From positions 994,001 to 1,058,000 of the forward strand of contig NZ_CP040671.1 of assembly GCF_008386235.1 (NCBI RefSeq): a stretch of DNA of 64,000 nucleotides. Direction: 5' to 3'. Every line of letters starts with the position of its first letter. Position 1 is the first letter of the stretch. The DNA is from Thermosynechococcus sp. CL-1. Its GTDB lineage: Bacteria > Cyanobacteriota > Cyanobacteriia > Thermosynechococcales > Thermosynechococcaceae. This document shows positions 42,658 through 51,918 of this stretch, piece after piece. The position numbers were made by a program, and so were the translations under genes. The notes below the pieces were generated by a model. That model was given only the letters and a program-made list of their open reading frames with translations. It was not told the DNA's origin and did no database searches.

Positions 42658-45348
42658 ATGAGACGGATGTCGGGTCATCGGTGTTGTTTTGCGCTTCTGT
42701 TGGCGATCGCCACAACCACAGGATTTTACCAGCGGGGACTCGCACAAAATGAAGCCCAACAGTTGCGCGATATTATGCAGCGGTTGGATGCCCTACAACA
42801 GCGCTATAGTGCCGCCGTCAGTGAACTAGACGTGATTCGCAAAACCTCTTTTGGCGGCGATAGTAATCATGTCATTGTCCTCACAAATCAGATTGAGCAG
42901 TTGCAAAAACAGGGGAATTATGGCGCAGCAGTGGCACCCTCGCGGGAATTGGTGGCGATCGCTGAGCGGGTTTTAGGCTCTAATCATCCCACGGTTGCCG
43001 CAACTTTGAATAACCTTGCTGTCACCTACAAGGAACTGGGCAACTTTAGTGAGGCGATTCCCCTCTATCAGCGCAGCTTAGCCATCCGTGAACAAGCCCT
43101 TGGCGCCAATCATCCCGATGTTGCCACCAGCCTCAATAACCTCGCCAACCTCTACACCGATCAAGGCAACTACGGTGAGGCCCTGCCTCTCTATCAACGC
43201 GCCCTTGCCATCCGTGAACAAGCCCTAGGCAAAAACCATCCCGATGTGGGCTTGAGTGTGCACAACTTGGCAGTGATGTACCATTTGCAGGGCAGCCTAA
43301 CCACAGCCTTGCCCCTCTACCAGCGCAGTCTGGGTCTCCTCGAACCCGCCTTAGGGGCAGAACATCCCTTGGTGGCAACGGTGTTGAATAACCTTGCCGA
43401 ACTCTATCGTGCTCAGAGCAATTATGGCGCGGCACTACCCCTTTACCAACGCAGTTTGGCGATCCGTGAAAAGGTACTGGGGACAGATCACCCCGATGTT
43501 GCCACTAGCCTCAACAACTTGGCTGAACTCTATCGGGTACAGGGGAATTATGGGGCGGCGCTTCCCCTCTATCAACGCAGTATTGCCCTGCGGCAGCGTA
43601 CCCTCGGTGGCGAGCATCCCTATTTGGCGCTAAGTCTTGCCAATTTAGCAAAAGCCTACTGGGCGCAGGGAATGATCAACGAGGCCTTAACCGCTCTCAA
43701 CCGCGCCCTTGAGATTGAAGAGGTCAACCTCAGCCGCAACCTCGTGGTTGGTTCCGAGGAATACAAGCGCAACTATCTGGCCACGTTTCAGGACTCCACC
43801 AACACCGCCATTTCCTTCCATTTACAGGGGAATCCCCAGAATCCAGCAGTAGCCAACCTCGCCTTGACTACCATTTTGCGCCGTAAAGGTCGGTTGTTGG
43901 ATGTTTTAGCGGCAACAGCCAGTCGCCTGCGCAATCAACTGGATGCCTCGGGGCAGCAGCAACTGGATGAATTAATTCGTGTGCGAACACAGATTGCTAG
44001 CCTCACCTTTGTACGCGATCGCCCACCGCCGGCCAGCCAAATTAGCCAACTCGAACAGCGTGCCAACCAACTGGAAGCGCAACTGGTGAGCCAAAATGTC
44101 AGCTTCCGTTTAGACGTTACCCCCGTCACCCTCAGTGCGGTGCAGCAAGCGATTCCCGCCAATGCTGTGCTGTTGGAGTTTATCCAGTATGTGCCCTACA
44201 ACCCGAAAGCCAACCGCTGGGAAGCCCCCCGCTACGCCCTCTATGCCCTGAAAAATAGGGGTGCTCCCCAATGGCGTGACTTGGGTACCGTCGCTGATCT
44301 CGATACGGTCATTAAGGCAGCACGCCAGCGGATGGCGGATCCAAGATTGCCCGCTACGGTAACGAAGCCCTCTTTGAAGGCGGCCTATGAGCGCCTCTTG
44401 GCTCCTCTGGAACCCTTCCTAGCGGGCAGTACCCATCTGCTGGTGGCTCCCGACGGTCAGCTCAATACTCTCTCCTTTGAGGCCTTGGTGGATCGGCAGG
44501 ATCGCTATCTGGTGCAGTCCTATACGATCACGCTGCTCACCTCAGGACGCGACTTGCTGCGGCTGCAACAGCGGGTTAAACCCGCCAATCCCCCCTTGGT
44601 GGTGGGTAATCCCACGTTTAGTCAAGGGAGTGGTCGTGCTGTGGCAAGTAGTCAGCGGGGAGTGAACCCGCGATCGCTGGATTTGCGCAGCCTGACATTT
44701 ACGGAGTTACCCGGAACCGCCACGGAGGTGAAAACCGTAAGCACGCTCTTGCCCCAAGCGCAGATCCTCACGGGCAGCAGTGCCACCGAAACTGCCATCA
44801 AACAAACGCAGCGGCCGCGGGTACTTCACCTCGCCACCCATGGATTTTTCCTAGAGAGTCCGCCGCTATCTCCCCAAGTCCTGCAACATACCCGTGGTCT
44901 CAATGCCAATACTCCCTTTAGGGGGGAAAATCCACTGTTGCGCTCCGGCTTGGCCTTGGCGGGTTTCAATCAACGGCAGAGTGGGGTGGATGATGGCGTG
45001 TTAACGGCTTTTGAAGTCACCGGCATTAACCTTGATGGTACCGAGTTAGTGGTGATGTCCGCCTGTGATACGGGGCGCGGCGATATTCTCAATGGCGATG
45101 GTGTCTATGGCTTGCGGCGAGCCTTTACCTTGGCGGGGGCGCGTACCCAAGTGAGTTCCCTCTGGAAGGTGGATGACACCACGACCCAACAACTGATGGT
45201 TGCCTTTTATCAAAATCTAGCGGCTGGCAAGGGACGCAGTGAGGCTCTACGGCAAGCGCAGTTGCAGTTAATGAATGACCCCAGTAAGCAAATTCCCTAT
45301 TTTTGGGCTGCCTTTGTTAGCAGTGGTGAGTGGCGCCCGCTGCCCTAA
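42658..45348 (+). CDS. Exported TPR-CHAT protein (caspase-like peptidase domain)
   Basis: 896 residues. An N-terminal hydrophobic stretch (CCFALLLAIATTTGFYQRGL) looks like a signal peptide. Residues 86-350 are seven kinesin-light-chain-type TPR units of 42 residues (LPLYQRSLAIREQALG...). A helical linker follows (to about 520), then the C-terminal CHAT domain: HLATHGFF with His728 and VVMSACDTGRG with Cys803 form the caspase-like His/Cys dyad. CHAT domains are peptidases; in other systems TPR or sensor parts gate them. Substrate unknown. Stops of this gene and the convergent DUF58 gene interleave (CTAA). Confidence 0.93.
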   Translation: MRRMSGHRCCFALLLAIATTTGFYQRGLAQNEAQQLRDIMQRLDALQQRYSAAVSELDVIRKTSFGGDSNHVIVLTNQIEQLQKQGNYGAAVAPSRELVAIAERVLGSNHPTVAATLNNLAVTYKELGNFSEAIPLYQRSLAIREQALGANHPDVATSLNNLANLYTDQGNYGEALPLYQRALAIREQALGKNHPDVGLSVHNLAVMYHLQGSLTTALPLYQRSLGLLEPALGAEHPLVATVLNNLAELYRAQSNYGAALPLYQRSLAIREKVLGTDHPDVATSLNNLAELYRVQGNYGAALPLYQRSIALRQRTLGGEHPYLALSLANLAKAYWAQGMINEALTALNRALEIEEVNLSRNLVVGSEEYKRNYLATFQDSTNTAISFHLQGNPQNPAVANLALTTILRRKGRLLDVLAATASRLRNQLDASGQQQLDELIRVRTQIASLTFVRDRPPPASQISQLEQRANQLEAQLVSQNVSFRLDVTPVTLSAVQQAIPANAVLLEFIQYVPYNPKANRWEAPRYALYALKNRGAPQWRDLGTVADLDTVIKAARQRMADPRLPATVTKPSLKAAYERLLAPLEPFLAGSTHLLVAPDGQLNTLSFEALVDRQDRYLVQSYTITLLTSGRDLLRLQQRVKPANPPLVVGNPTFSQGSGRAVASSQRGVNPRSLDLRSLTFTELPGTATEVKTVSTLLPQAQILTGSSATETAIKQTQRPRVLHLATHGFFLESPPLSPQVLQHTRGLNANTPFRGENPLLRSGLALAGFNQRQSGVDDGVLTAFEVTGINLDGTELVVMSACDTGRGDILNGDGVYGLRRAFTLAGARTQVSSLWKVDDTTTQQLMVAFYQNLAAGKGRSEALRQAQLQLMNDPSKQIPYFWAAFVSSGEWRPLP
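42913..43710 (+). repeat. 126-bp tandem repeats encoding TPR units
   Basis: Six 126-base spacings from 42913 to 43669 set seven 42-codon TPR units. Neighbouring units are very similar at DNA level too (for example LPLYQRSLAIRE and HPDVATSLNNLA blocks repeat almost verbatim), which suggests recent duplication or gene conversion between units. Confidence 0.85.
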
Positions 45349-46502
45349 GACAGGGGGTAGCTGACAGGGGTTTGTAATTGGCTGCCGAGGGGGCGATCGC
45401 GATCAATCCACAGAAGTGCCCCTTGCCGCCGTGAGGGTGGCTCTCCCCAGAGCACAGTGATACTGCCGGGGGGCAAAGGTTCAGGGCTAGGCCATTGACT
45501 GGTGAGCCAGACAAGGGAATCGATGGGATACTCAGCATCGGTGTCGCTGGGGGCGATCGCTGCTAGGGCCCGCAGTACCGTTGGCTGACCGTGGAGCATC
45601 CCCGTGGCGGGACTCCAAAACTGGACAGGAATTTGCTGTTGCAAACTGTAAAGGTAGAGGCTAGCCGCCGCAATCACCGCCTGCTCAAAGTCCTCCCCAA
45701 TCCAATGGGGACGGGTATCCAAGGCAATGGTCACCGCATTCCCACCGCTAAAGGTGTCAAACTCGCGTACCCGCAGTTCGCCATAGCGAGCACTGGTGCG
45801 CCAATGGACTAAACGCAAAGGATCACCCCAGCGGTAGGGACGTAAGGCACGGGTGATGCCCTCTTGGGCAACGTGAAGATGATGCTGGCGATCGCGCCAC
45901 TCTTGGGAAATCTCTTGCCCCAGTTGATCCAGCAAAGGACACTGTTGTAATTGCAGAACTTGCGGATAAACCACCACCTGCTGCGGTACGGGAAATGAGC
46001 GCTGACACCAAAAGAGGCCCAAGGGGGCAGCGGTGCGGAGGATTAGCTGCGACCACTCATAAATGCCCCGACGGGGTGGGATCAGATCGTAGTGCCAAGG
46101 AATGGTTTGCTGCGGTGGCAGTTCCGCGATTGCCTGTTGGGGACATTTTCTCTGGGTGGCTGACCATAGATCACGGGGAACGGGGTCAATCACTTGCAAA
46201 TTGTGGCGAGGCGTTTGGGTGGCATTGGTCAGAAAGACGGTCAGGCGTAGGCGATCGCCCGCATGAACTGGCGCCACCTTGGCTCGCTCCAGCACCAATC
46301 CCCGCAAATAGCGCGGCGGTAGAATCGCCGCCACCAAGAGCAGACCAAAAATGATCCCCGTAATCACGTACAGCCAACCCGCCATCGAATTAATGGCTGC
46401 CGCAAAAAGAAAGAGATTCATGCCCAATAGCAGCAGTCCCGCGTAGGCGGGGGTCACCCAGCGTTCCTCTAAAAACTGACTGAGGCGGCGCAGCTTGGCC
46501 AT
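45345..46502 (-). CDS. Second DUF58 family protein
   Basis: 385 residues. Two membrane helices (PAYAGLLLLGMNLFLFAAAI and GWLYVITGIIFGLLLVAAIL), a beta-rich exposed part (RLRLTVFLTNATQTPRHNLQ, VIDPVPRDLW), the DUF58 signature ALRPYRWGDPLRLVHWRTSA and a C-terminal vWA-like part. It is a shorter paralogue of the gene at 40148 and has no moxR gene beside it, so it may use the same MoxR ATPase 5 kb away. It is convergent with the CHAT gene, sharing stop bases, and is preceded by a thioredoxin gene. Confidence 0.9.
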   Translation of the reverse strand: MAKLRRLSQFLEERWVTPAYAGLLLLGMNLFLFAAAINSMAGWLYVITGIIFGLLLVAAILPPRYLRGLVLERAKVAPVHAGDRLRLTVFLTNATQTPRHNLQVIDPVPRDLWSATQRKCPQQAIAELPPQQTIPWHYDLIPPRRGIYEWSQLILRTAAPLGLFWCQRSFPVPQQVVVYPQVLQLQQCPLLDQLGQEISQEWRDRQHHLHVAQEGITRALRPYRWGDPLRLVHWRTSARYGELRVREFDTFSGGNAVTIALDTRPHWIGEDFEQAVIAAASLYLYSLQQQIPVQFWSPATGMLHGQPTVLRALAAIAPSDTDAEYPIDSLVWLTSQWPSPEPLPPGSITVLWGEPPSRRQGALLWIDRDRPLGSQLQTPVSYPLS

Positions 46503-46516
46503 CGCAAATTCTCGCC

Positions 46517-46885
46517 TTAGGAGCGGTGGGACTCAGCGGGCAAGAGGCTAGGAAAGGAGTAGGCAAGCAGTTGCTGCAAGGCTTGACGAAAGTCCCCCTT
46601 GACAAGGGCGGGATCAAACCGCTGCACCAATTCGCCGCGATCGAAAAAAAGAAGGGTTGGCAGGCTCGTCAGTTGGAAGTGACGACTGAGGGCAAAGTTT
46701 TCATCAGCATTGATCCTGAGAATTTGCAGCCGGTGCGGCAGTGACTGCTCCAGTTGATCCAGCAGGGGATCAATGAGGCGGCACAGGCCACACCAAGGGG
46801 CCCAAAAATGCACGATCACAGGCACGGGGGCACTGCGAATTTGCCGCTGGAATCCTTCAATATTAAATTGCTGAATGCCCTTCAC
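46517..46885 (-). CDS. Thioredoxin-like protein (CGLC active site)
   Basis: 122 residues from GTG 46885; the frame runs upstream to 47074 but without thioredoxin features, and that part is antisense to the divergent gene's start. Active site HFWAPWCGLCRLIDPLLDQL has CGLC instead of the usual CGPC. LRINADENFALSRHFQLTSL and PTLLFFDRGELVQRF complete the fold, including the cis-Pro loop. A Pro-to-Leu change between the Cys residues normally alters redox potential. It lies 14 bases upstream of the second DUF58 gene on the same strand, so the two are probably co-transcribed. Confidence 0.87.
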   Translation of the reverse strand: MKGIQQFNIEGFQRQIRSAPVPVIVHFWAPWCGLCRLIDPLLDQLEQSLPHRLQILRINADENFALSRHFQLTSLPTLLFFDRGELVQRFDPALVKGDFRQALQQLLAYSFPSLLPAESHRS

Positions 46886-47007
46886 GTTGTTATCTCGTTT
46901 TGTCTTGGGATCATGGTAGCAGTCAGCGGCGGTTTTGCAGCAGCCATTTGCGGCGATCTGATGCCGTAGGATCAAAAATAGTTTATCCAATCGATTGGCG
47001 TGCCCAA

Positions 47008-47796
47008 ATGACCCCCAAGCCCACCCTTTGGCAAAAACTGTTCCCCCTGCTGTTACGGGAAACGATCGCCACACTTCAGGGGATCAGTGAACTGCTGAGC
47101 AAGGCCACAGCGCAACTCAAGAAGGTAGCCACACAACGGGCGATCGCCCCAGAGCAGCTGAATCCCGAACGTTCATGGGTCGGTCGAGGGGCAGCCCTAT
47201 GGTGGCAGGGAATGGGCTGGGTGCAGCAACGGCTGCCGAACCATCTCCAGGAGCGGTATAACCGCGCTACTCTAACTGGGATCGCGATCGCCCTACTCCT
47301 CATTTTGCTCTGGTTGAATCCCCTCAGTTGGCTGCAATCTCCTCGCCAGCCAACGGTGAAAGCAACCCAGCGTCCCCAACCCAGTGTCCTTGTGCAACCC
47401 CGCCCGGCACCCACACCCATGGCAGCAACACCCGCCCCAATACCTCAGCCGACACCAACACCCACTCCGTCACCAAGGGCGATCGCTCCTTCCACCTTCG
47501 TCAGTGACAGCCTCACCGTCCGCCAGCAATTGCTGGCCCTTTGCGATCGCTACAGCAACGCCCTTGATCCCACCCTGACCCTCACCCCCAGCGAACAGCG
47601 CTTGGAATTGATGCTGGCCAACAGTTGGTATGATCTCAGTCCTACAAAGCAGGATCAACTAGCCCAGAACCTTTGGCAAACTGCCCATGACTTGGGGTAT
47701 CAGACCGTCATTGTGGTGGATACCGAAGGTCACCTGCTTGTCCGCGATCCGGTGGTGGGTGATAATGCCATCGTTGTGCGTCGCAAGCTGATCTAA
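47008..47796 (+). CDS. Membrane-anchored protein of unknown function with Pro-rich linker
   Basis: 262 residues from ATG 47008; the frame is open 36 codons further upstream but with non-protein-like composition. A cytoplasmic N-terminal part ([20 protein letters not shown]), one membrane helix ([18 protein letters not shown], about residue 95), a Pro/Thr-rich spacer ([20 protein letters not shown]), and a C-terminal compact domain ([40 protein letters not shown]). I do not recognise the family; the layout suits a cell-envelope protein spanning the membrane. recA follows by 74 bases on the same strand. Confidence 0.78.
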   Translation: MTPKPTLWQKLFPLLLRETIATLQGISELLSKATAQLKKVATQRAIAPEQLNPERSWVGRGAALWWQGMGWVQQRLPNHLQERYNRATLTGIAIALLLILLWLNPLSWLQSPRQPTVKATQRPQPSVLVQPRPAPTPMAATPAPIPQPTPTPTPSPRAIAPSTFVSDSLTVRQQLLALCDRYSNALDPTLTLTPSEQRLELMLANSWYDLSPTKQDQLAQNLWQTAHDLGYQTVIVVDTEGHLLVRDPVVGDNAIVVRRKLI

Positions 47797-47870
47797 CTCA
47801 CCCCCGCAGCTTAAGCCATCAATTTCGCCAATCCGCTAACCTAGAAAAGTGCCAACTTCTTCAGCTTGCT

Positions 47871-48929
47871 ATGAGTGACACCACCCTTGCCTCCGAAAAA
47901 CGCAAAGCCCTTGAGCTTGCCGTCTCCCAAATCGAACGCAACTTTGGTAAGGGCAGCATCATGCGCCTTGGGGATGCCACCCGCATGAAGGTGGAAACCA
48001 TCTCTAGCGGTGCCCTCACCCTTGACCTTGCTTTGGGGGGTGGACTGCCGAAGGGGCGGATCATTGAAATTTATGGCCCTGAAAGTTCGGGGAAAACCAC
48101 CTTGGCACTTCATGCGGTGGCCGCAGTCCAGAAAGCCGGTGGTGTAGCTGCCTTTGTCGATGCTGAACATGCCCTTGATCCCACCTATGCGGCTGCCCTC
48201 GGCGTGGACATTGAAAACCTACTGGTGGCTCAGCCAGACACTGGGGAAACGGGTCTAGAAATTGTTGATCAACTGGTGCGCTCGACAGCCGTAGATATTG
48301 TGGTGGTGGACTCCGTTGCGGCCTTGGTGCCCCGCGCTGAACTGGAAGGGGAAATGGGCGACAGCCATGTGGGGCTGCAAGCGCGCCTCATGAGCCAAGG
48401 CTTGCGCAAAATTACCGGTAATATTGGTAAAACAGGCTGCACCGTGATTTTCCTGAACCAATTGCGGCAAAAAATTGGTGTCACCTACGGTAACCCAGAA
48501 ACGACGACGGGGGGAACCGCCCTCAAGTTCTATGCTTCAGTGCGCCTAGATATTCGGCGGGTGCAAACTCTGAAGAAGGGAACGGAGGAATTTGGGATTC
48601 GCGCCAAAGTCAAGGTGGCCAAAAACAAAGTGGCGCCACCCTTTCGCATTGCTGAGTTTGACATCATTTTTGGTAAGGGCATTTCCAATCTCGGCTGCAT
48701 TCTTGATATGGCCGAGGAAACCGGTGTGATTAGCCGCAAAGGAGCTTGGTATTCCTACAACGGCGAAAATCTTGCCCAAGGCCGCGACAACACAATTAAA
48801 TATATGGAGGAGAACCCTGCCTTTGCCCAAGAGGTCGAACAGCAGGTGCGGCAAAAGCTAGACCAAGGGGTAGCCGTCTCTGCCAATACGGTGACTCATA
48901 CCCACGAGGAAATGGCTGACGAGGAATAG
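47871..48929 (+). CDS. recA: Recombinase RecA
   Basis: 352 residues. Walker [14 protein letters not shown], Walker B-like [20 protein letters not shown], and L2-loop region [20 protein letters not shown]. It forms filaments on single-stranded DNA for homologous recombination and co-protease activation of LexA. ATG 47871. The last 34 bases overlap the convergent acetyltransferase gene. No LexA-type box was recognised in the 74 bases upstream. Confidence 0.98.
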   Translation: MSDTTLASEKRKALELAVSQIERNFGKGSIMRLGDATRMKVETISSGALTLDLALGGGLPKGRIIEIYGPESSGKTTLALHAVAAVQKAGGVAAFVDAEHALDPTYAAALGVDIENLLVAQPDTGETGLEIVDQLVRSTAVDIVVVDSVAALVPRAELEGEMGDSHVGLQARLMSQGLRKITGNIGKTGCTVIFLNQLRQKIGVTYGNPETTTGGTALKFYASVRLDIRRVQTLKKGTEEFGIRAKVKVAKNKVAPPFRIAEFDIIFGKGISNLGCILDMAEETGVISRKGAWYSYNGENLAQGRDNTIKYMEENPAFAQEVEQQVRQKLDQGVAVSANTVTHTHEEMADEE

Positions 48930-49435
48930 GGGCGATCGCCCGCGAGGGACTTCCGTAGGAGCAATTTCCGCTCTCCCCAAAAGGTGAAGCCTTCCTCAAC
49001 GACTGCAAAGCCACAGCGGGCGTATAACTGCTGCGCCGCTTGATTGTGAGCAAGGACGTGCAGATAGAGATCGCAATAGGCGGAGCAAAGGCTGCCCTCA
49101 ACAGTGTGTAATAGCCGCCGACCAATGCCACGCCGCCGGTAGTCCGGATGCACCGCCAAATTGGAGAGATAAGGTTTGGATTCACCCTTGATCTCACGGA
49201 GCTGCATTTCCACACTCCCCACACATAGAGCAGATTGACCTGTGGATAGGACGGCTAGCCAACAGTGGTAGTGGGGACGCTCGCGCTGCCAGCGATCGCG
49301 CAAATCCTGCTCCATCCCCAACTGCACAAAACGGCGCCAAAGGGCTTGCCACCCTCCCCCTGGGTGAAAACTCAGTGCCACGAGTTGAGCCACACTGGGC
49401 AGGTCGGTAATCTCTGCCGCACGAATCTCAATCAT
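48896..49435 (-). CDS. GNAT family N-acetyltransferase
   Basis: 179 residues. GNAT motif A is [20 protein letters not shown] with the acetyl-CoA pyrophosphate loop RRRGIG; motif [21 protein letters not shown] and GFAVVEEGF complete the fold. It transfers an acetyl group from acetyl-CoA to an amine of a protein or small molecule; substrate unknown. ATG 49435. Its 3' end runs 34 bases into recA on the opposite strand. It starts one base after the stop of the TPR gene upstream (49437), suggesting the pair is co-transcribed. Confidence 0.9.
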   Translation of the reverse strand: MIEIRAAEITDLPSVAQLVALSFHPGGGWQALWRRFVQLGMEQDLRDRWQRERPHYHCWLAVLSTGQSALCVGSVEMQLREIKGESKPYLSNLAVHPDYRRRGIGRRLLHTVEGSLCSAYCDLYLHVLAHNQAAQQLYARCGFAVVEEGFTFWGERKLLLRKSLAGDRPYSSSAISSWV

Positions 49436-49436
49436 T

Positions 49437-50312
49437 CTAGGGCTGAGGAAGGACAGATTGCTCAGGTTGGAGTTGGCTCAGCAGTGCCCGCAGAGGGGGC
49501 TTGGCCAATAGGGTTTGCGTATCGGCCACTAGGCGATCGCCCCAGAGGTTTTCCCGTTGAAACTCCACCGTGCCATAGCGGCTATCGAGGCGCAGGGCTT
49601 CTTCCGCCAGTTGTAGTGCTCTTGCTTCATTTCCCAGTTGCAACAGGGCTGTGGCCAAAGCAAGTTTCGGCTCACTGGCTTTGGGGTCAATGTCTGCTGC
49701 CTGTTCCCAGTTCTTGGCTGCTTGGCGGATATTGCCTTGTTCATAGAGCACGAGACCAATGTTGGTATAGGCTGGCCAAAACTGACGATCCAAGCGCAAT
49801 GAGCGGCGGTATTGCTCGATTGCCCGATCCTTTTGTCCCAATTTGAGATAGGCATTGCCAAGGTTGAACCATTCCTCTGTGGCATCGGGTTTCAGTGCCA
49901 ATCCCTGCTCGATCGCCCGCACTGAGGCTCCATAGTGCCCTAGGCGAAAATGGGCAGAGCCTAAGTTGAAATAAGCCCCCGGATTTTTATCATTGAGTTT
50001 CAAAGACTGCTCTAGGGCTGGCACTGCATCCTTGGGTTGATTGACCGTGAGGTAGAGTCCCCCCAGTAATGCCCAAATTTCGTGGGCTTGGGGTGCCAAC
50101 TGCACTGCTAGCTTGGCTCGCACCAACGCCTCTTGAAATTGCCGAAACTGTGCCAGTTGTAGGGCTTCTTGGGCCACAATAAAGCCATTTTGCTCCATCT
50201 CCTTGGCATTGAGTTCAAGGGTGCGCGGTAACACCACCTGTGCCGTTGCCAGACTGCCACTCAGGAGAACAAGACCCAGACTCAGGGTTAAACGGGCAAG
50301 CATTTTAGGCAC
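49437..50312 (-). CDS. Exported TPR-repeat protein
   Basis: 291 residues from GTG 50312 (GGAA 7 bases upstream); ATG 50303 and TTG 50318 are alternatives. Signal peptide LARLTLSLGLVLLSGSLATA. The rest is about six TPR units: EIWALLGGLYLTVNQPKDAV, GAYFNLGSAHFRLGHYGASV, EEWFNLGNAYLKLGQKDRAI, PAYTNIGLVLYEQGNIRQAA and others. Such proteins usually scaffold complexes in the periplasm or lumen. The partner is unknown. The GNAT gene follows at once on the same strand. Confidence 0.87.
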   Translation of the reverse strand: MPKMLARLTLSLGLVLLSGSLATAQVVLPRTLELNAKEMEQNGFIVAQEALQLAQFRQFQEALVRAKLAVQLAPQAHEIWALLGGLYLTVNQPKDAVPALEQSLKLNDKNPGAYFNLGSAHFRLGHYGASVRAIEQGLALKPDATEEWFNLGNAYLKLGQKDRAIEQYRRSLRLDRQFWPAYTNIGLVLYEQGNIRQAAKNWEQAADIDPKASEPKLALATALLQLGNEARALQLAEEALRLDSRYGTVEFQRENLWGDRLVADTQTLLAKPPLRALLSQLQPEQSVLPQP

Positions 50313-50529
50313 GATCAATTTCCGTGTTGCAAGCTAAGTGAATTCCTCTTTAGTTTGCCATACCCTACCGACGTTTGCGGTGACTGAGGGCGACTCTTGA
50401 CAAAAGTGGAAGGGAGATGATTGCCTTTAGAGAAAAAATAGGCTAGCCTGTGCTTATTCAAAGATCGCTAATCAATTGCTGTCAATTTTTTAAACCCTAT
50501 TCAAACCTGATTTTTAAGGAAATTTAACA

Positions 50530-50799
50530 ATGAACCCTTCAAATGAAAACATTCCTAACTACATGGTTCCAGCGATTCTGTCCACGATTTGCTGCTGTTT
50601 GCCTTTCGGTATTGTCGCTATTATTTTTGCTGCCCAAGTCAATTCAAGGTTAGCAGTCGGCGATCGCGCCGGGGCGTTGGAGGCCTCAAACAAGGCCAAG
50701 CTATTTACTTGGATTTCGGTGATTGCGGGATTGCTCGGTGGTGCCCTTTATGCGGTACTCATGGTGCTCTCAATCATGGCTGAGCAAGGGGGGATGTAG
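50530..50799 (+). CDS. CD225/dispanin-like small membrane protein
   Basis: 89 residues. Two hydrophobic segments: VPAILSTICCCLPFGIVAII and KLFTWISVIAGLLGGALYAV, with the loop FAAQVNSRLAVGDRAGALEA, SNKAK between them. This is the CD225/dispanin pattern (NYMVPAILSTICCCLPFGIV with the Cys-Cys-Cys and AxxxSxxAK loop). In animals the family contains interferon-induced antiviral proteins; the bacterial members are uncharacterised. GGAAATTT lies upstream of the ATG. The end overlaps convergent nagA by 30 bases. Confidence 0.85.
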   Translation: MNPSNENIPNYMVPAILSTICCCLPFGIVAIIFAAQVNSRLAVGDRAGALEASNKAKLFTWISVIAGLLGGALYAVLMVLSIMAEQGGM

Positions 50800-51918
50800 C
50801 TCGCTGGGCAGTCGTTCATAGTGGTGGGGCGATCGCCAGCGCAGAAGATGGGTCACCGGCTGCTGTAGGAGTTCTGTCGTCAAACCGATGGCGCGGCGAG
50901 GATTCACCGTTGCTAGGGTCAACGCTGCTTCAAAATCGCAAACTCCCCAATCCACTAGGCGTCCCACCATTGCCAACAGCGGCACAGTGGTGCCACAGAG
51001 GGTGCCATCAGCCAGTCGTGCCGTACCATTTTTCACTGCAATCTGCCGCTGATCCCAAGGATAGACCCCATCGCCTAACCCCAGCGGAGCAAGGGCATCA
51101 CTCACCAAAAACAGGCGATCGCCCGCGCACTGCCACAACACCTTCAGCATTTGCGGATGAACATGCACCCCATCGCCAATCACGCCACACCAAACGCGCT
51201 GATCTGTCAAGGCTGCTGCTAACAGTCCCGGCTCGCGATGATGCAGAGGGGGCATGGCATTAAAGGCATGGGTGATCATTGTGGCACCGGCATCAAAAGC
51301 CGCCTGCGCTTCCTCCACTGTGGCTAAAGAGTGACCTAAACTCACGGTAATTCCCAAGCCACGTAAGTAGGCCAGAACCTGATTAGTGGCATCCAGTTCC
51401 GGTGCTAGGGTAAGAATACAGACCGAGCGGCTAAACTCTGCTAGAACCTGTTTAACCGCTTCAAAAGTCAAGGGTTGCAGATACTGCTGGGGGTGTGCAC
51501 CCCGCTTCTGGGGATTGAGGAAAGGCCCCTCCAAATGCACACCTAAGATTTTGGCTTCAGACTCTTGCGCATTGGGCGCGTATTCGTGGAGCACCCTCAA
51601 GGCAGTGTGAATTTCCGCGAGGGGAGCAGTCACAATCGTCGGGGCGTAGGCATCAATCCCCTCTTGCCAAAGATAGCGGCCAATTTTTGGCAGTGGTTCG
51701 GTGGTCTTTAACCAAGGAAAGGGAATGCCCAAGGCACCGTTAATTTGCAGATCGACGCCCCCAAGGGAGAGATAATCGCCGCCGAAGTCCAGCACCTCAG
51801 AGCAATCGGGGGGAATCAGGTCAGTGCCGATCGCCGTCACTTTGCCATTCGTGAGTTGTACCTGTTGCAGGCGATCGCTCCCCAAAAGCCGCACGCGATC
51901 GAGCCAATAAACACTCAT
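50770..51918 (-). CDS. nagA: N-acetylglucosamine-6-phosphate deacetylase
   Basis: 382 residues, amidohydrolase fold. Metal and substrate motifs: LGVHLEGPFLNPQKRGAHP, VSLGHSLATVEEAQAAFDAG, ITHAFNAMPPLHHREPG and FLVSDALAPLGLGDG with the catalytic Asp. It removes acetate from GlcNAc-6-P in amino-sugar and peptidoglycan recycling. The ATG overlaps the ferredoxin stop (ATGA). The 3' end overlaps the dispanin-like gene. A coupled ferredoxin-nagA pair has no obvious biochemical reason. Confidence 0.93.
   Translation of the reverse strand: MSVYWLDRVRLLGSDRLQQVQLTNGKVTAIGTDLIPPDCSEVLDFGGDYLSLGGVDLQINGALGIPFPWLKTTEPLPKIGRYLWQEGIDAYAPTIVTAPLAEIHTALRVLHEYAPNAQESEAKILGVHLEGPFLNPQKRGAHPQQYLQPLTFEAVKQVLAEFSRSVCILTLAPELDATNQVLAYLRGLGITVSLGHSLATVEEAQAAFDAGATMITHAFNAMPPLHHREPGLLAAALTDQRVWCGVIGDGVHVHPQMLKVLWQCAGDRLFLVSDALAPLGLGDGVYPWDQRQIAVKNGTARLADGTLCGTTVPLLAMVGRLVDWGVCDFEAALTLATVNPRRAIGLTTELLQQPVTHLLRWRSPHHYERLPSELHPPLLSHD

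Noticed and set aside
42658-45348. CHAT gene as a CRISPR-associated caspase (TPR-CHAT of Craspase)
   Set aside because: No cas genes or repeats nearby, and the protein has a signal peptide, so it acts outside the cytoplasm.
46886-47074. N-terminal extension of the thioredoxin
   Set aside because: The residues do not resemble thioredoxin, and the region is the start region of the divergent 47008 gene.
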